Shown here: positions 45,122 to 53,931 of the stretch, piece by piece
Position numbering within the stretch: position 1 is the first letter of the stretch
Layout of the letters: the number at the start of each line of letters is the position of its first letter
Origin: Flavobacteriales bacterium
GTDB taxonomy: Bacteria; Bacteroidota; Bacteroidia; Flavobacteriales_D; Sanyastnellaceae
DNA: 64,000 nucleotides
Assembly: GCA_016722445.1 (NCBI GenBank)
Contig: JADKIZ010000001.1
Location: 248,001 to 312,000 of the forward strand
Direction: 5' to 3'
Notes under the pieces: model-generated
What the model was told of the DNA's origin: nothing
The model's database searches: none
The model's input: only the letters and a program-made list of their open reading frames with translations
Position numbers and translations under genes: made by a program

Positions 45122-45129
45122 TACATTCG
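45122..45129 (+). promoter_or_regulatory. Probable -7 box of the acyl-CoA dehydrogenase gene
   Basis: TACATTCG, one change from TAnnTTTG, 26 nt before the ATG at 45156. Confidence 0.4.
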
Positions 45130-45155
45130 CTGCCCGTAAAAAAAACCAAATCGTC

Positions 45156-46295
45156 ATGCATTTCGAATTAACCGAAGAACATAAATCAGTGCAGCAAGCT
45201 GCCCGTGAATTTGCTCAAAACGTATTAAAACCTGGTGTTATAGAACGTGATGAGCATCAGAAGTTTCCTGCCGAAGAGATCAAACAACTTGGAGAGCTTG
45301 GCTTTATGGGTATGATGGTTGATCCAAAATACGGCGGCAGCGGTATGGATACGTTGAGTTATGTTTTGGCGATGGAAGAAATCTCCAAAATCGATGCCTC
45401 AGTATCGGTGTGTATGAGTGTAAACAACTCACTCGTTACCTGGGGTCTTGAGGCTTTTGGATCAGAAGAACAAAAACAGAAATATTTGGTTCCATTGGCC
45501 AGTGGACAAAAAATCGGCGCATTCTGCCTTTCAGAACCTGAGGCAGGAAGCGATGCAACATCGCAGCGTACAACAGCGATCGACATGGGCGACCATTATT
45601 TGTTGAATGGCACAAAAAATTGGATCACCAACGGTAGCAGTGCCAGCACATATCTTGTAATGGCACAAACAGATGCTTCGAAAGGACACAAAGGAATCAA
45701 TTGCCTCATTGTTGAGCGCGATATGCCGGGCTTCATTGTCGGTGCGAAAGAAAATAAATTGGGTATTCGTGGAAGTGATACACACACGTTGATGTTTCAG
45801 GATGTGAAAGTTCCAAAAGAAAACAGAATTGGTGAAGACGGTTTCGGATTCAAGTTTGCGATGAAAACATTGAGTGGCGGTCGCATAGGAATCGCTGCAC
45901 AGGCACTCGGAATTGCCGCAGGTGCATTTGAACTTGCATTGGCCTATTCCAAAGAGCGCAAAGCTTTCGGAAAAGAAATTTCACAACACCAGGCCATTGC
46001 ATTCAAATTGGCAGATATGGCCACAGACATCGAAGCAGCGCGTCTTCTTGTTTACAAAGCAGCTTGGTTAAAAGACCAGCATTTGAATTATGATCAAGCA
46101 AGCGCTATCGCGAAATTGTTTGCTTCATCATGCGCTATGAAACATACTGTAGAAGCTGTTCAGATTCATGGCGGATATGGATATGTAAAAGAATACCACG
46201 TTGAACGTCTGATGCGCGATGCGAAAATCACACAGATCTACGAAGGAACCAGCGAGGTTCAGAAGATCGTGATTTCGCGCAATGTTTTGGCCTGA
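45156..46295 (+). CDS. Acyl-CoA dehydrogenase (short-chain type)
   Basis: 379 aa FAD enzyme that oxidises an acyl-CoA to the 2,3-enoyl-CoA in beta-oxidation or branched amino-acid breakdown. Signature blocks are GAFCLSEPEAGSDA, GTKNWITNG, RKAFGKEISQHQAIAFKLADM and QIHGGYGYVKEYHVERLMRDAKI. The catalytic base is Glu363 in IYEGTSE, the position used by short-chain and butyryl-CoA dehydrogenases. No electron-transfer flavoprotein genes are nearby. It would act in the same metabolism as the CoA-transferase at 9.4-10.8 kb, but they are not linked. Confidence 0.95.
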   Translation: MHFELTEEHKSVQQAAREFAQNVLKPGVIERDEHQKFPAEEIKQLGELGFMGMMVDPKYGGSGMDTLSYVLAMEEISKIDASVSVCMSVNNSLVTWGLEAFGSEEQKQKYLVPLASGQKIGAFCLSEPEAGSDATSQRTTAIDMGDHYLLNGTKNWITNGSSASTYLVMAQTDASKGHKGINCLIVERDMPGFIVGAKENKLGIRGSDTHTLMFQDVKVPKENRIGEDGFGFKFAMKTLSGGRIGIAAQALGIAAGAFELALAYSKERKAFGKEISQHQAIAFKLADMATDIEAARLLVYKAAWLKDQHLNYDQASAIAKLFASSCAMKHTVEAVQIHGGYGYVKEYHVERLMRDAKITQIYEGTSEVQKIVISRNVLA

Positions 46296-46494
46296 TCCCC
46301 AATTGGTAAAGCATTATAAAGCTTGATTCTCCTCAGTTTGAGGATCAGTATCTGCTGAATTCTGATTCCATCGAATTACTTCCAGCCTGAGTATTTTGAA
46401 AAAATATTCTCACAAGAAAGTAATTTCATTGGCCTTCGAATTTGAAACCAAGCCAATATCAACAAGATGACCATATTATTGCATGAGCGATTCA

Positions 46495-46509
46495 GGTATT
46501 TAAAATACC
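46495..46509. repeat. 15-bp palindrome upstream of the helicase gene
   Basis: GGTATTT-A-AAATACC, a perfect inverted repeat 22 bp before the ATG of the DEAD-box helicase, in a 236-bp gap that otherwise shows no gene. It may be an operator or a 5'-UTR hairpin. Confidence 0.4.
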
Positions 46510-46531
46510 ATTCAATCGCAGCATCACAGCC

Positions 46532-47883
46532 ATGGATTTTTCGGACTTCAATCTCAATAAGCCGCTGCTACAGGCAGTAGAAGAGCTCGGTTATACCACA
46601 CCAACAGCAATACAGGAGCAGGTATTTGCGCCAATTATGGCAGGTAAAGATTTGCTGGGAATATCGCAAACCGGTTCAGGTAAGACGATGGCTTATCTCC
46701 TTCCCATCATCCGTCTTTGGAAATTTTCTCCGAAAAGAACACCGGACACCATCATTATTGTTCCAACACGAGAACTGGTAGTTCAGGTTTGTGAGGAATT
46801 CGAAAAATTAGCCAAATACACTTCGATGAAAATCGCTGGTGCATATGGTGGAACGAATATCAAAACACAGATGGCCACGATAGCTGAAGGCGCCGATGTT
46901 GTGGTGGCGACATCAGGAAGAATGGTCGATTTAATTTTGAATCGCACCATTCAAGCATCACAAATCAAGCGGGTGGTGATTGATGAAGTGGATGAATTAT
47001 TGAAGTTGGGATTCCGTGCAGAGATCACACAAATCAAGGACCTTCTGCCTTCCAAAAGACAAACCCTGATGTTCTCAGCGACGATGAATGCTGAAGTGGA
47101 TGCACTTGCCATGTTGAGCACACATACGCCGGTCAAAATTGAAACATCCACATCGGGAAAACCGGTTGAACAAATTCAACATTTTTATTACACTGTAAAA
47201 AACACGCATACCAAAATCAATTTGATCCGTCATCTTTTGAAGACCGACACATCTATGCAAAAGGTGTTGGTTTTCGGAGGAGGAAAACGTATGGCAGACT
47301 TGCTGCACGCAGAATTGTCATTTGACTTTCCAGATGAAGTAGCGGTGATACACGGGAATAAAAATCAAAATACCCGACTCAGGACTTTGGATGATTTCGA
47401 AAGTGGCGCCTGTAGAATCTTGATTGCAACAGACTTATTGGCCCGAGGGATCGATGTTACGGATATCACGCATATACTTCATATTGATGTTCCGGATATT
47501 CCAGAAAGCTATATCCATAGATCAGGAAGAACCGGCCGCGCAGGACAATCAGGTATTTCAATTGTATTGAGTTCTGAAAATGAAATGCCTCTGTTGAATC
47601 AAATTATCGAACAAACACAGATTCGAATAACTCCGTTGGCGTTTCCTGATGAGGTAGAAATATCAGATATTTTTTTACCTGATGAAACCATGAAAGGTGG
47701 TATGAAAATCATTCAGGTCAAGCAGAAAAAAGTACCTGAGAAAGGAGCTGCATTTCATGAGAAAAAGACAAGAACAAAAAAGTTCCTATCAAGCTTACCA
47801 GAGAAGATAAACAACGGTTACGACTTGGAAAATTATTCGGAACCAAACATGGTGGTTTGGGAAAAGGTAAAAAGAAGAAATAA
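46532..47883 (+). CDS. DEAD-box RNA helicase, frameshifted in the C-terminal tail
   Basis: About 450 aa. Q motif (TPTAIQEQV), Walker A (SQTGSGKT), motif Ib (ATSGRMVDL), motif II as DEVD instead of DEAD (VIDEVDELL), SAT, and HRSGRTGRAGQ. ATP-driven RNA remodelling, for example in ribosome assembly or cold growth. The raw frame runs on to 47986, through the terminator and into the next gene. Adding one A to the run of six at 47776-47781 gives instead a basic tail (VPIKLTREDKQRLRLGK, then LGKGKKKK) that stops at 47883, 3 bp before the terminator. That end is taken as the real one. Confidence 0.88.
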
Positions 47884-47886
47884 AAA

Positions 47887-47910
47887 AAATCCCCAGTTTC
47901 CCGGGGATTT
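47887..47910. terminator. Bidirectional terminator between the helicase and fasciclin genes
   Basis: AAATCCCC pairs with GGGGATTT around an 8-nt loop, with A and T runs outside. It lies between the restored helicase stop (47883) and the fasciclin stop (47929). Confidence 0.75.
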
Positions 47911-47928
47911 CTTTTCTAACCAACACAA

Positions 47929-49482
47929 TCAGTACTTCACAAATGAAACAACACTTTGTTTCTCTATACCACCAAAACACAATTGATAAACACCTGAGTT
48001 CATTTCTTCCAGATCAATCCTGGAAGCACCCGATGTCAGGTTACCTGATTTCACAAATCGTCCGACCTGGTCATAAATAACATAAGGCATAACTTCAACA
48101 TTGAAAGCACCAACCACGTTCAGTACATCCTGAGCTGGCACAGGATAAACACTTACTGTCACATTCTCATATTCAACTGTTGATGTCGGAATAGACAATA
48201 CTGCATCAATTACATGCACTACGCCATTTTCTGCCTCTAAGTCTGCGACAATCACTTGTGCGTTGTTGATGAATACATTGGCACCATCAACATTGACAAC
48301 AACATCCTCACCTTGCAATGTGGTGATGATCTGACCATCACTCAATGATGTTGAAAGTGCATTCGCACCTACAACGTGGTAAAGAAGAATTTGCGCCAAA
48401 TCACCTGTTGGATCTTGGAGCAATGTCTCTACAAGACCAGCTGGCAATGCAGCAAATGCTGCGTCTGTTGGAGCGAATACAGTGAATGGACCAGTGCCGC
48501 TGAGGTCATCAGCAAGTTCTGCTGCGATTACTGCTGCTTCCAAAGTGGTGTGATCTGGTGAGTTCACAATGATATCGACAACCGTTGCAGGAAGTGGATT
48601 CAATTCTGGTACGAGCACTGCATCAATCACATGTACTACACCATTTTCTGCTACGAGGTCTGCAACAATCACTTGTGCATCGTTGATGAATACGTTACCC
48701 ATATCAATGGTAACCGTTACATCTTGTCCTTGAAGTGTGGTGATGATCTGAACATCACTCAATGATGTTGAAAGTGCATTCGCACCTACAACGTGGTAAA
48801 GAAGTATTTGCGCCAAATCACCTGTTGGATCTTGGAGCAATGTTTCTAACAGACCTGCTGGCAAAGCTGCGAATGCTGCATCTGTTGGAGCGAATACAGT
48901 GAACGGACCAGTGCCGCTGAGGTCATCAGCAAGTTCTGCTGCGATGACTGCTGCTTCCAAAGTGGTGTGATCTGGTGAGTTCACGATGATATCTACAACT
49001 GTTGCAGGAAGTGGATTCAATTCTGGTACGAGCACTGCATCAATCACATGTACTACACCATTTTCTGCTACGAGGTCTGCAACGATCACTTGTGCATCGT
49101 TGATGAATACGTTGCCCATATCAATGGTCACAGTTACATCTTGGCCTTGAAGTGTGTTGATGATCTGACCATCACTCAATGATGTTGAAAGTGCATTCGC
49201 ACCTACAACGTGGTAAAGAAGAATTTGCGCCAAATCACCTGTTGGATCTTGGAGCAATGTCTCTACAAGACCTGCTGGCAAAGCTGCGAATGCTGCATCT
49301 GTTGGAGCGAATACAGTGAACGGACCAGTACCGCTGAGGTCATCAGCAAGTTCTGCTGCGATTACTGCCGCTTCCAAAGTTGTGTGATCTGGTGAATTGA
49401 CAATGATGTCAACCACTGTTTGAGCCTTTACATTGAAATGCAAGACAAGTGCGACAAGAAGTAGAATTAGTGGGGATTTCAT
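47929..49482 (-). CDS. T9SS-secreted protein with three fasciclin (FAS1) domains
   Basis: 517 aa. Signal peptide MKSPLILLLVALVLHFNVKAQ, then three FAS1 domains of 139 aa each (residues 22-160, 161-299 and 300-about 432). Each has the H1 motif FTVFAPTDAAFAALP and the H2 region VVHVIDAVL. The first two copies are almost identical and the third differs mainly at its end. The C-terminus (VYPVPAQDVLNVVG, MNSGVYQLCFGG) is a T9SS sorting domain. FAS1 domains mediate adhesion to cells or polysaccharides; an adhesin role is inferred. It converges on the helicase gene. Confidence 0.92.
   Translation of the reverse strand: MKSPLILLLVALVLHFNVKAQTVVDIIVNSPDHTTLEAAVIAAELADDLSGTGPFTVFAPTDAAFAALPAGLVETLLQDPTGDLAQILLYHVVGANALSTSLSDGQIINTLQGQDVTVTIDMGNVFINDAQVIVADLVAENGVVHVIDAVLVPELNPLPATVVDIIVNSPDHTTLEAAVIAAELADDLSGTGPFTVFAPTDAAFAALPAGLLETLLQDPTGDLAQILLYHVVGANALSTSLSDVQIITTLQGQDVTVTIDMGNVFINDAQVIVADLVAENGVVHVIDAVLVPELNPLPATVVDIIVNSPDHTTLEAAVIAAELADDLSGTGPFTVFAPTDAAFAALPAGLVETLLQDPTGDLAQILLYHVVGANALSTSLSDGQIITTLQGEDVVVNVDGANVFINNAQVIVADLEAENGVVHVIDAVLSIPTSTVEYENVTVSVYPVPAQDVLNVVGAFNVEVMPYVIYDQVGRFVKSGNLTSGASRIDLEEMNSGVYQLCFGGIEKQSVVSFVKY
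48190..49419 (-). repeat. Three 417-bp tandem DNA repeats encoding the FAS1 domains
   Basis: Copy 1 is 49419-49003, copy 2 is 49002-48586 and copy 3 is 48585 to about 48190. Copies differ by scattered silent or conservative changes (for example GQIINTL, VQIITTL and GQIITTL at one position), which suggests recent duplication or gene conversion and a copy number that could vary between strains. Confidence 0.85.
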
Positions 49483-49578
49483 TTTGTTTAATCTTTTTAT
49501 TTATTCGTTAAACAAAATATCTGTCAGTCGGTTCACCCGAGATTTGTTAAAATTTCCAACTACCTCATAACATGAAAT

Positions 49579-50844
49579 TTACCGTGCTTCAGAACGGGAA
49601 ATAGATAAAGACCCTGGTAAAAGCTTGGCGAGAACAAACAACAAAGCCAATCCTCCGAAAGTGACCAGTTTAAAATGATTGTACCATTTATTGAAAGCGC
49701 CTAACCACAGGCTCAGATTAAAACAGAGAAAAACCAAAATGAGAAATCCCAAAATCCATGGGCTCACAACAAACTTTTGTTGAATCAGCTGATAAAATAT
49801 CCAGCCGACTGCGGGCAAACACATGAAAAAAGCATAGTGTTGTTGATGTGGGAAAATCAATGGTACGAGTAGGAGCAAATAACTTATTTCCCACCAAGTG
49901 CGTTCGTTGTTGTCAAACGATTTGAAAGGTAAGCTGCGCAAAAACCATAAAGTGAAAACAATCAAAGCCAATCTCACGACATTGATCAGGATATTCAACT
50001 GGGTTATTTGCAGGGATGCCAAATTTCTAGGCCAATCCGGTGCTCCATTTTCATGCGCATCCTCGCTAAAAAACACAGCAAAAAAAGTAGTGAGGCTATG
50101 AAAACTCGTTTCACTTGCATCGAGCACATGAGCAGATTGTGTTGGATTAATGAGATCAAAATACCCATGAAGCAATATAGAATGTTGATCCTTTCCCACC
50201 CACAAGATCGGCAAATACAACATCGCGCCCATCATGAACAAGGTCATTATCGCCGGTTTCCAATGCGCACGATAAAATAAATATGGGAGGAGTACCAATG
50301 GCATCAATTTGATGTTGATGGCAAAGGCCAACAACATGCTTCCCAAAAGCCAGCGCCTCTTTGTTATCATGTTGATGGATTCCAGAGAAAGAAAAAGCAT
50401 TATGATGGTCATTTGACACAAATGCAAATTGCTTCGGATAAATCGAAGGCAAAAAACAAGGACACAAAATCCCAACAATGTTTTAAAAGCTGGTTTGTTC
50501 AGATAAGTTCCAAGCCAACCCATCATAATCATCCAAATCCGCCACAACAGTATAAGTTGAATGGAAATCCAAATCCATTTACTCCAAAATGAACCCAACA
50601 AACTCAAGGGATAAATCAATGTAGCAAACAGGACACTGTAATAATAATGATATCCGTCGAAGTAAGTTTTCTGATAAATATTTTCTCCTTTGAAAAGATC
50701 TTGTGAAGCGTTTAAGAAGATATCCAAATCATTTCGACCCCCGCTTGCTTCCGCGAAGACAAAAACAAGAACACTCACCACAAGAATGCCTTTAAACCAG
50801 ACATTATTCCAGTATTTGTGGATGAAATCCGCTAACCGATCCAT
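49579..50844 (-). CDS. GT87-like membrane glycosyltransferase (DUF2029)
   Basis: 421 aa with about ten membrane helices from residue 18 to the C-terminus. The first periplasmic loop carries GGRNDLDIFLNAS, resembling the Asp-containing loop of GT-C enzymes that use polyprenol-phosphate sugars, such as GT87 mannosyltransferases. FAINIKLMPLVLLPYLFYR is a recognisable DUF2029 segment. The product of the Dpm1-like enzyme at 22-23 kb could be its donor; this is inferred. Its TAGCTTCG box ends 5 nt before the ATG. Confidence 0.8.
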   Translation of the reverse strand: MDRLADFIHKYWNNVWFKGILVVSVLVFVFAEASGGRNDLDIFLNASQDLFKGENIYQKTYFDGYHYYYSVLFATLIYPLSLLGSFWSKWIWISIQLILLWRIWMIMMGWLGTYLNKPAFKTLLGFCVLVFCLRFIRSNLHLCQMTIIMLFLSLESINMITKRRWLLGSMLLAFAINIKLMPLVLLPYLFYRAHWKPAIMTLFMMGAMLYLPILWVGKDQHSILLHGYFDLINPTQSAHVLDASETSFHSLTTFFAVFFSEDAHENGAPDWPRNLASLQITQLNILINVVRLALIVFTLWFLRSLPFKSFDNNERTWWEISYLLLLVPLIFPHQQHYAFFMCLPAVGWIFYQLIQQKFVVSPWILGFLILVFLCFNLSLWLGAFNKWYNHFKLVTFGGLALLFVLAKLLPGSLSISRSEAR

Positions 50845-50849
50845 GGCAG

Positions 50850-50857
50850 CGAAGCTA
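50850..50857 (-). promoter_or_regulatory. -7 box of the GT87-like gene
   Basis: TAGCTTCG on the minus strand, one change from TAnnTTTG, 5 nt before the ATG at 50844. Confidence 0.4.
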
Positions 50858-50958
50858 TCTGAAGTTGCGGAAATACAAGCATTTTACAAATACTTCACTT
50901 GAACAAACGAATGTTCAAACTTGCGGTTGTTCTGCGGCATTGCCCGAGCAGACAACAA

Positions 50959-50966
50959 TAATTTCG
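50959..50966 (+). promoter_or_regulatory. -7 box of the DUF3352-like gene
   Basis: TAATTTCG, the same string as before the SDR gene, 22 nt before the GTG at 50989. Confidence 0.4.
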
Positions 50967-50988
50967 TAGACCTGCCAATTTTCTTCCT

Positions 50989-52434
50989 GTGGTCAAAAGA
51001 ATCATACAAATAGTAGTTATCCTCGCCTGTTTAGGTGTGATAGGTTATGTTTATTACCAGTTTTCCGGTGATGAAAAAACCCAGGTAAATTCCATAGAAG
51101 CCATACCTGGGAATGTGAGTTTCGTCATGCAAATCACTTCCTTCGAAAATCTCCGTCCTTACCAGGAATTACTGAATCGTATGGCTTCCGATCCACAAGA
51201 ACTTGCAGGTGTTCCATTCAATCCAGTTTCAGAATGGGGAATGATCCTTCAACAACTGGATTCATTGCGACTCAATACACAGCCATGGTATCAGGTGCTC
51301 AATACGGGCAGCGTATATTTCTGTTCTTCTGAACAAAATCGTGGCGATGCCTGGATCATCAGCATAGGATTGATGAAAGGTAGCAGTCAGGAAGATGCAA
51401 CGCAACTCATGTCACTATGGGGAAGTAATGGAACGGAAAGATCATTTCAAGGAACAACCATTGGTCAAACCGGCAATCTTCAATTCGCGGTGATTCATGA
51501 TTGTCTCGTTATTGCATCATCACATTCATTGATGGAAGATGTGATCATTAGAAATGAATCAGGTGATCTATTGAGAAAAAATGAAACCTATGGCGAAGCG
51601 CATCGTGTGATGAGTGACGATCAGCCTATGCACTTTCTGATGCAGCCAGATGATTATTCATGGCTTGAACTAGATCCAATGCCGGCCAATGAATCGGCTT
51701 CAGGCCTAACATACCTCAGTGGATATTGCATTTTTTCCGATTCATCATCACATAGTTTTCGATTGACCAGTACAGGAGGAACGCTTGGCGTTGCTTCGCA
51801 TTTGCCAGCGAATACAGTTATCCTCGATGCATTCAGTTACGAAAGCTTTGACACCGGTTGGCAAAAACATGAAACCACATTTGCGAATTCAACAGCATAC
51901 AAATTTTGGAGTCAGGCCTGGAAATCATTGGGAGATAGCTGCTCTTGTGATTTGAATGAATCGATGCTCTCATGGCGCAACGGAGAATGGGGAACAGCCG
52001 TCATCGAAATCAACGACAGTACAACCAATGAAGTTTTGTATTACGGTATAAAAGATTCGCTCAATGCCATACAATTCCTCCAACCACTGTTGGCAACCGA
52101 ACCATCCGCAACAGACCACATATATTCATGTCGTTTCCCTCAATTGTTCGATCGCAATCAGATTCAATCTATTCCAATTGAAGCTAACTATGTTGCACAA
52201 CTAGGTTCATTCCTTTTTGCTGCAAATACGCCTGGAGCATTACAACAGGTTTTGTCTATGAAAGATACTTTGGCTCATGATAAAAACTTCAGTCAAGCAT
52301 TTCAGTCGCGCAGAAAAGAATCCAGTCGCTTCATATACCAAACAGAAAATTACGTCACGCCGCTTCCACAACTTGATGCGTGCATTGTCGGCATTTCCAT
52401 TTATCACTACCGAAGCGGAAGCAATCAAAGATGA
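50989..52434 (+). CDS. DUF3352-like envelope protein, N-terminal part
   Basis: One N-terminal membrane helix (residues 5-25, IIQIVVILACLGVIGYVYYQF) and a large extracytoplasmic domain. The first frame follows the family to PLPQLDA near 52380 and then ends in unrelated sequence at 52434. The continuation (LSAFPFITTEAEAIKDEHLLIKV) is in a second frame, and the C-terminal half (52380-53192) is in a third. Two one-base deletions, near 52385 and at the GG at 52454-52455, would restore one protein of about 733 aa. Translation starts at a GTG. Function unknown. Confidence 0.7.
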   Translation: MVKRIIQIVVILACLGVIGYVYYQFSGDEKTQVNSIEAIPGNVSFVMQITSFENLRPYQELLNRMASDPQELAGVPFNPVSEWGMILQQLDSLRLNTQPWYQVLNTGSVYFCSSEQNRGDAWIISIGLMKGSSQEDATQLMSLWGSNGTERSFQGTTIGQTGNLQFAVIHDCLVIASSHSLMEDVIIRNESGDLLRKNETYGEAHRVMSDDQPMHFLMQPDDYSWLELDPMPANESASGLTYLSGYCIFSDSSSHSFRLTSTGGTLGVASHLPANTVILDAFSYESFDTGWQKHETTFANSTAYKFWSQAWKSLGDSCSCDLNESMLSWRNGEWGTAVIEINDSTTNEVLYYGIKDSLNAIQFLQPLLATEPSATDHIYSCRFPQLFDRNQIQSIPIEANYVAQLGSFLFAANTPGALQQVLSMKDTLAHDKNFSQAFQSRRKESSRFIYQTENYVTPLPQLDACIVGISIYHYRSGSNQR

Positions 52435-53192
52435 ACATTTGCTCATCAAAGTTGGAATTCCATTTTGTGCCCACAGGAATCATCACTGCGAATTCACAAG
52501 AGGAAGAATCAAATATCACCACATCAGCTATCACACAAAAAGTGGTTCGCGGGCCATTTCAGGTGATCAATCACAATACAGGGTTAAAGGAACAATTTGT
52601 ACAATACGAAAGTGACGAAGTTGCATTGATAGATGTTGAGGGCAAAGAACTGTGGAAGAAAAAAGTCAATGGCAAAATTCTAGGCGACGTGACGCAGATC
52701 GATGCCCTGAAGAACAATAAACTTCAGATGGCATTTTCAACTGAAAATGGAATTTACTTGATCGACCGAAACGGCAATGATGTGAGTGGATTTCCCATTT
52801 ACCCCAAACCAGCCGTTACTTCACCTCTGCATGTTGCAGACTATGATGGCACAAAAAAATACCGGTTGTTGGTAGCTACAGACGGCAATCACATCATGAA
52901 TTTAAATATCAATGGTAAGGACACAGAGGGATGGAAATATTCCGGCAATACCATCACCATGTTTATCGATGACTTTAAGATTGCCAATGAGGATTACCTT
53001 ATGACGGTGAGTTCTACAGGTCAACTTGGATTCTACAAACGTACCGGAGAATCAAGGTATAAGACAAACACCGTACTTACCGATTACAATGGCGAAGCAT
53101 GCATCGTAAAAACGGCTGCTACCATTCAAGAAGTTTCAATTACCTATACCACCAAAAACGGAGAAGAAAAAACCGTTAAAGTCGGAACATAA
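52380..53192 (+). CDS. DUF3352-like envelope protein, C-terminal part
   Basis: Continuation of the gene at 50989. From about 52460 the frame reads EFHFVPTGIITANSQ and then PQQ/WD-like blades (VALIDVEGKELWKKKVNGK, GIYLIDRNGNDVSGFP, TDGNHIMNLNINGKD), a beta-propeller-like region known from Bacteroidota proteins of this type. The first residues of the open frame (before about 52455) are out-of-frame noise, so it is not an independent gene. No catalytic motif was seen. Confidence 0.65.
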   Translation: MHCRHFHLSLPKRKQSKMNICSSKLEFHFVPTGIITANSQEEESNITTSAITQKVVRGPFQVINHNTGLKEQFVQYESDEVALIDVEGKELWKKKVNGKILGDVTQIDALKNNKLQMAFSTENGIYLIDRNGNDVSGFPIYPKPAVTSPLHVADYDGTKKYRLLVATDGNHIMNLNINGKDTEGWKYSGNTITMFIDDFKIANEDYLMTVSSTGQLGFYKRTGESRYKTNTVLTDYNGEACIVKTAATIQEVSITYTTKNGEEKTVKVGT

Positions 53193-53235
53193 TTTTGTTT
53201 TGTTTGTACGATTGCATTCGTGTTTTGATTGAGTC

Positions 53236-53931
53236 CTAATCCTCCTCCCCAAAAATTTTCTTTCTGAATTTCAGATATAGGTAAGAAACCAATAACATAA
53301 AAGCGCCAATCAATAAGAACAATCCGGCTTTCGCAATGGTGCTTAAATGATCCAGATCGTAAACAAGAAGTTTGACGAGGGTAACACCGAAAATGATCAT
53401 ACCCATGATACGAATGTGTTTTCGTTTCAACCAGATACCAAGGACAATCAAAAACAATGCATATGATCCCCACAATACCGTGAGGCCATATTTATACACG
53501 TAACTAGCTTTATTCAATTCCAACAATCTTATCAGTTCACTCGTCAGGATCCAGAGAACACCAGCATGTGAAACACAATCATAAGCAACAAATACGATTG
53601 GCTTAAATGTTCCGCGTTTCGCTTGAAACCAACCTACGACAACAAGAGCGGCCATCAATGCGATCATACCATATCGCAACACATCCACATCCGGTAAATC
53701 ATTCACCCATGGATTATTCAAATAATCTTTGCGGAGAAAACGCAGCGCATACAATCCACTGGTGAGAAAACTCAACATGGTGACCACCGTACCGACCATT
53801 GTGATCAGACCAAATGATGCTGATTGAAATTTCTTTTGATTGAGAAATGAAAGACACAACAGAAAAACAGCGGTGTAACAGATCAGCGAAAGACTTTCAA
53901 ATTTTCTGAAGACGGTCAAGCCGGGATTCAT
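53236..53931 (-). CDS. DUF2339 membrane protein, C-terminal part
   Basis: 231 aa with about six membrane helices; the fourth and last piece of a DUF2339 gene that runs from 55568 to 53236. Its ATG overlaps the stop of the preceding piece (ATGA), which could be genuine coupling, but DUF2339 proteins are normally one chain of about 800 aa with many membrane helices, so a frameshift at the join is more likely. LVKLLVYDLDHLSTIAKAGLF is the conserved end of the family. Function unknown. Confidence 0.7.
   Translation of the reverse strand: MNPGLTVFRKFESLSLICYTAVFLLCLSFLNQKKFQSASFGLITMVGTVVTMLSFLTSGLYALRFLRKDYLNNPWVNDLPDVDVLRYGMIALMAALVVVGWFQAKRGTFKPIVFVAYDCVSHAGVLWILTSELIRLLELNKASYVYKYGLTVLWGSYALFLIVLGIWLKRKHIRIMGMIIFGVTLVKLLVYDLDHLSTIAKAGLFLLIGAFMLLVSYLYLKFRKKIFGEED

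Noticed and set aside
46951..47000. DEVD instead of DEAD in the helicase as a sign of inactivity
   Set aside because: The Asp and Glu needed for ATP hydrolysis are kept; DExD variants are normal in this superfamily.
48190..49419. Regular repeats read as a possible CRISPR array
   Set aside because: The unit is 417 bp, fully coding and in frame, and encodes FAS1 domains.
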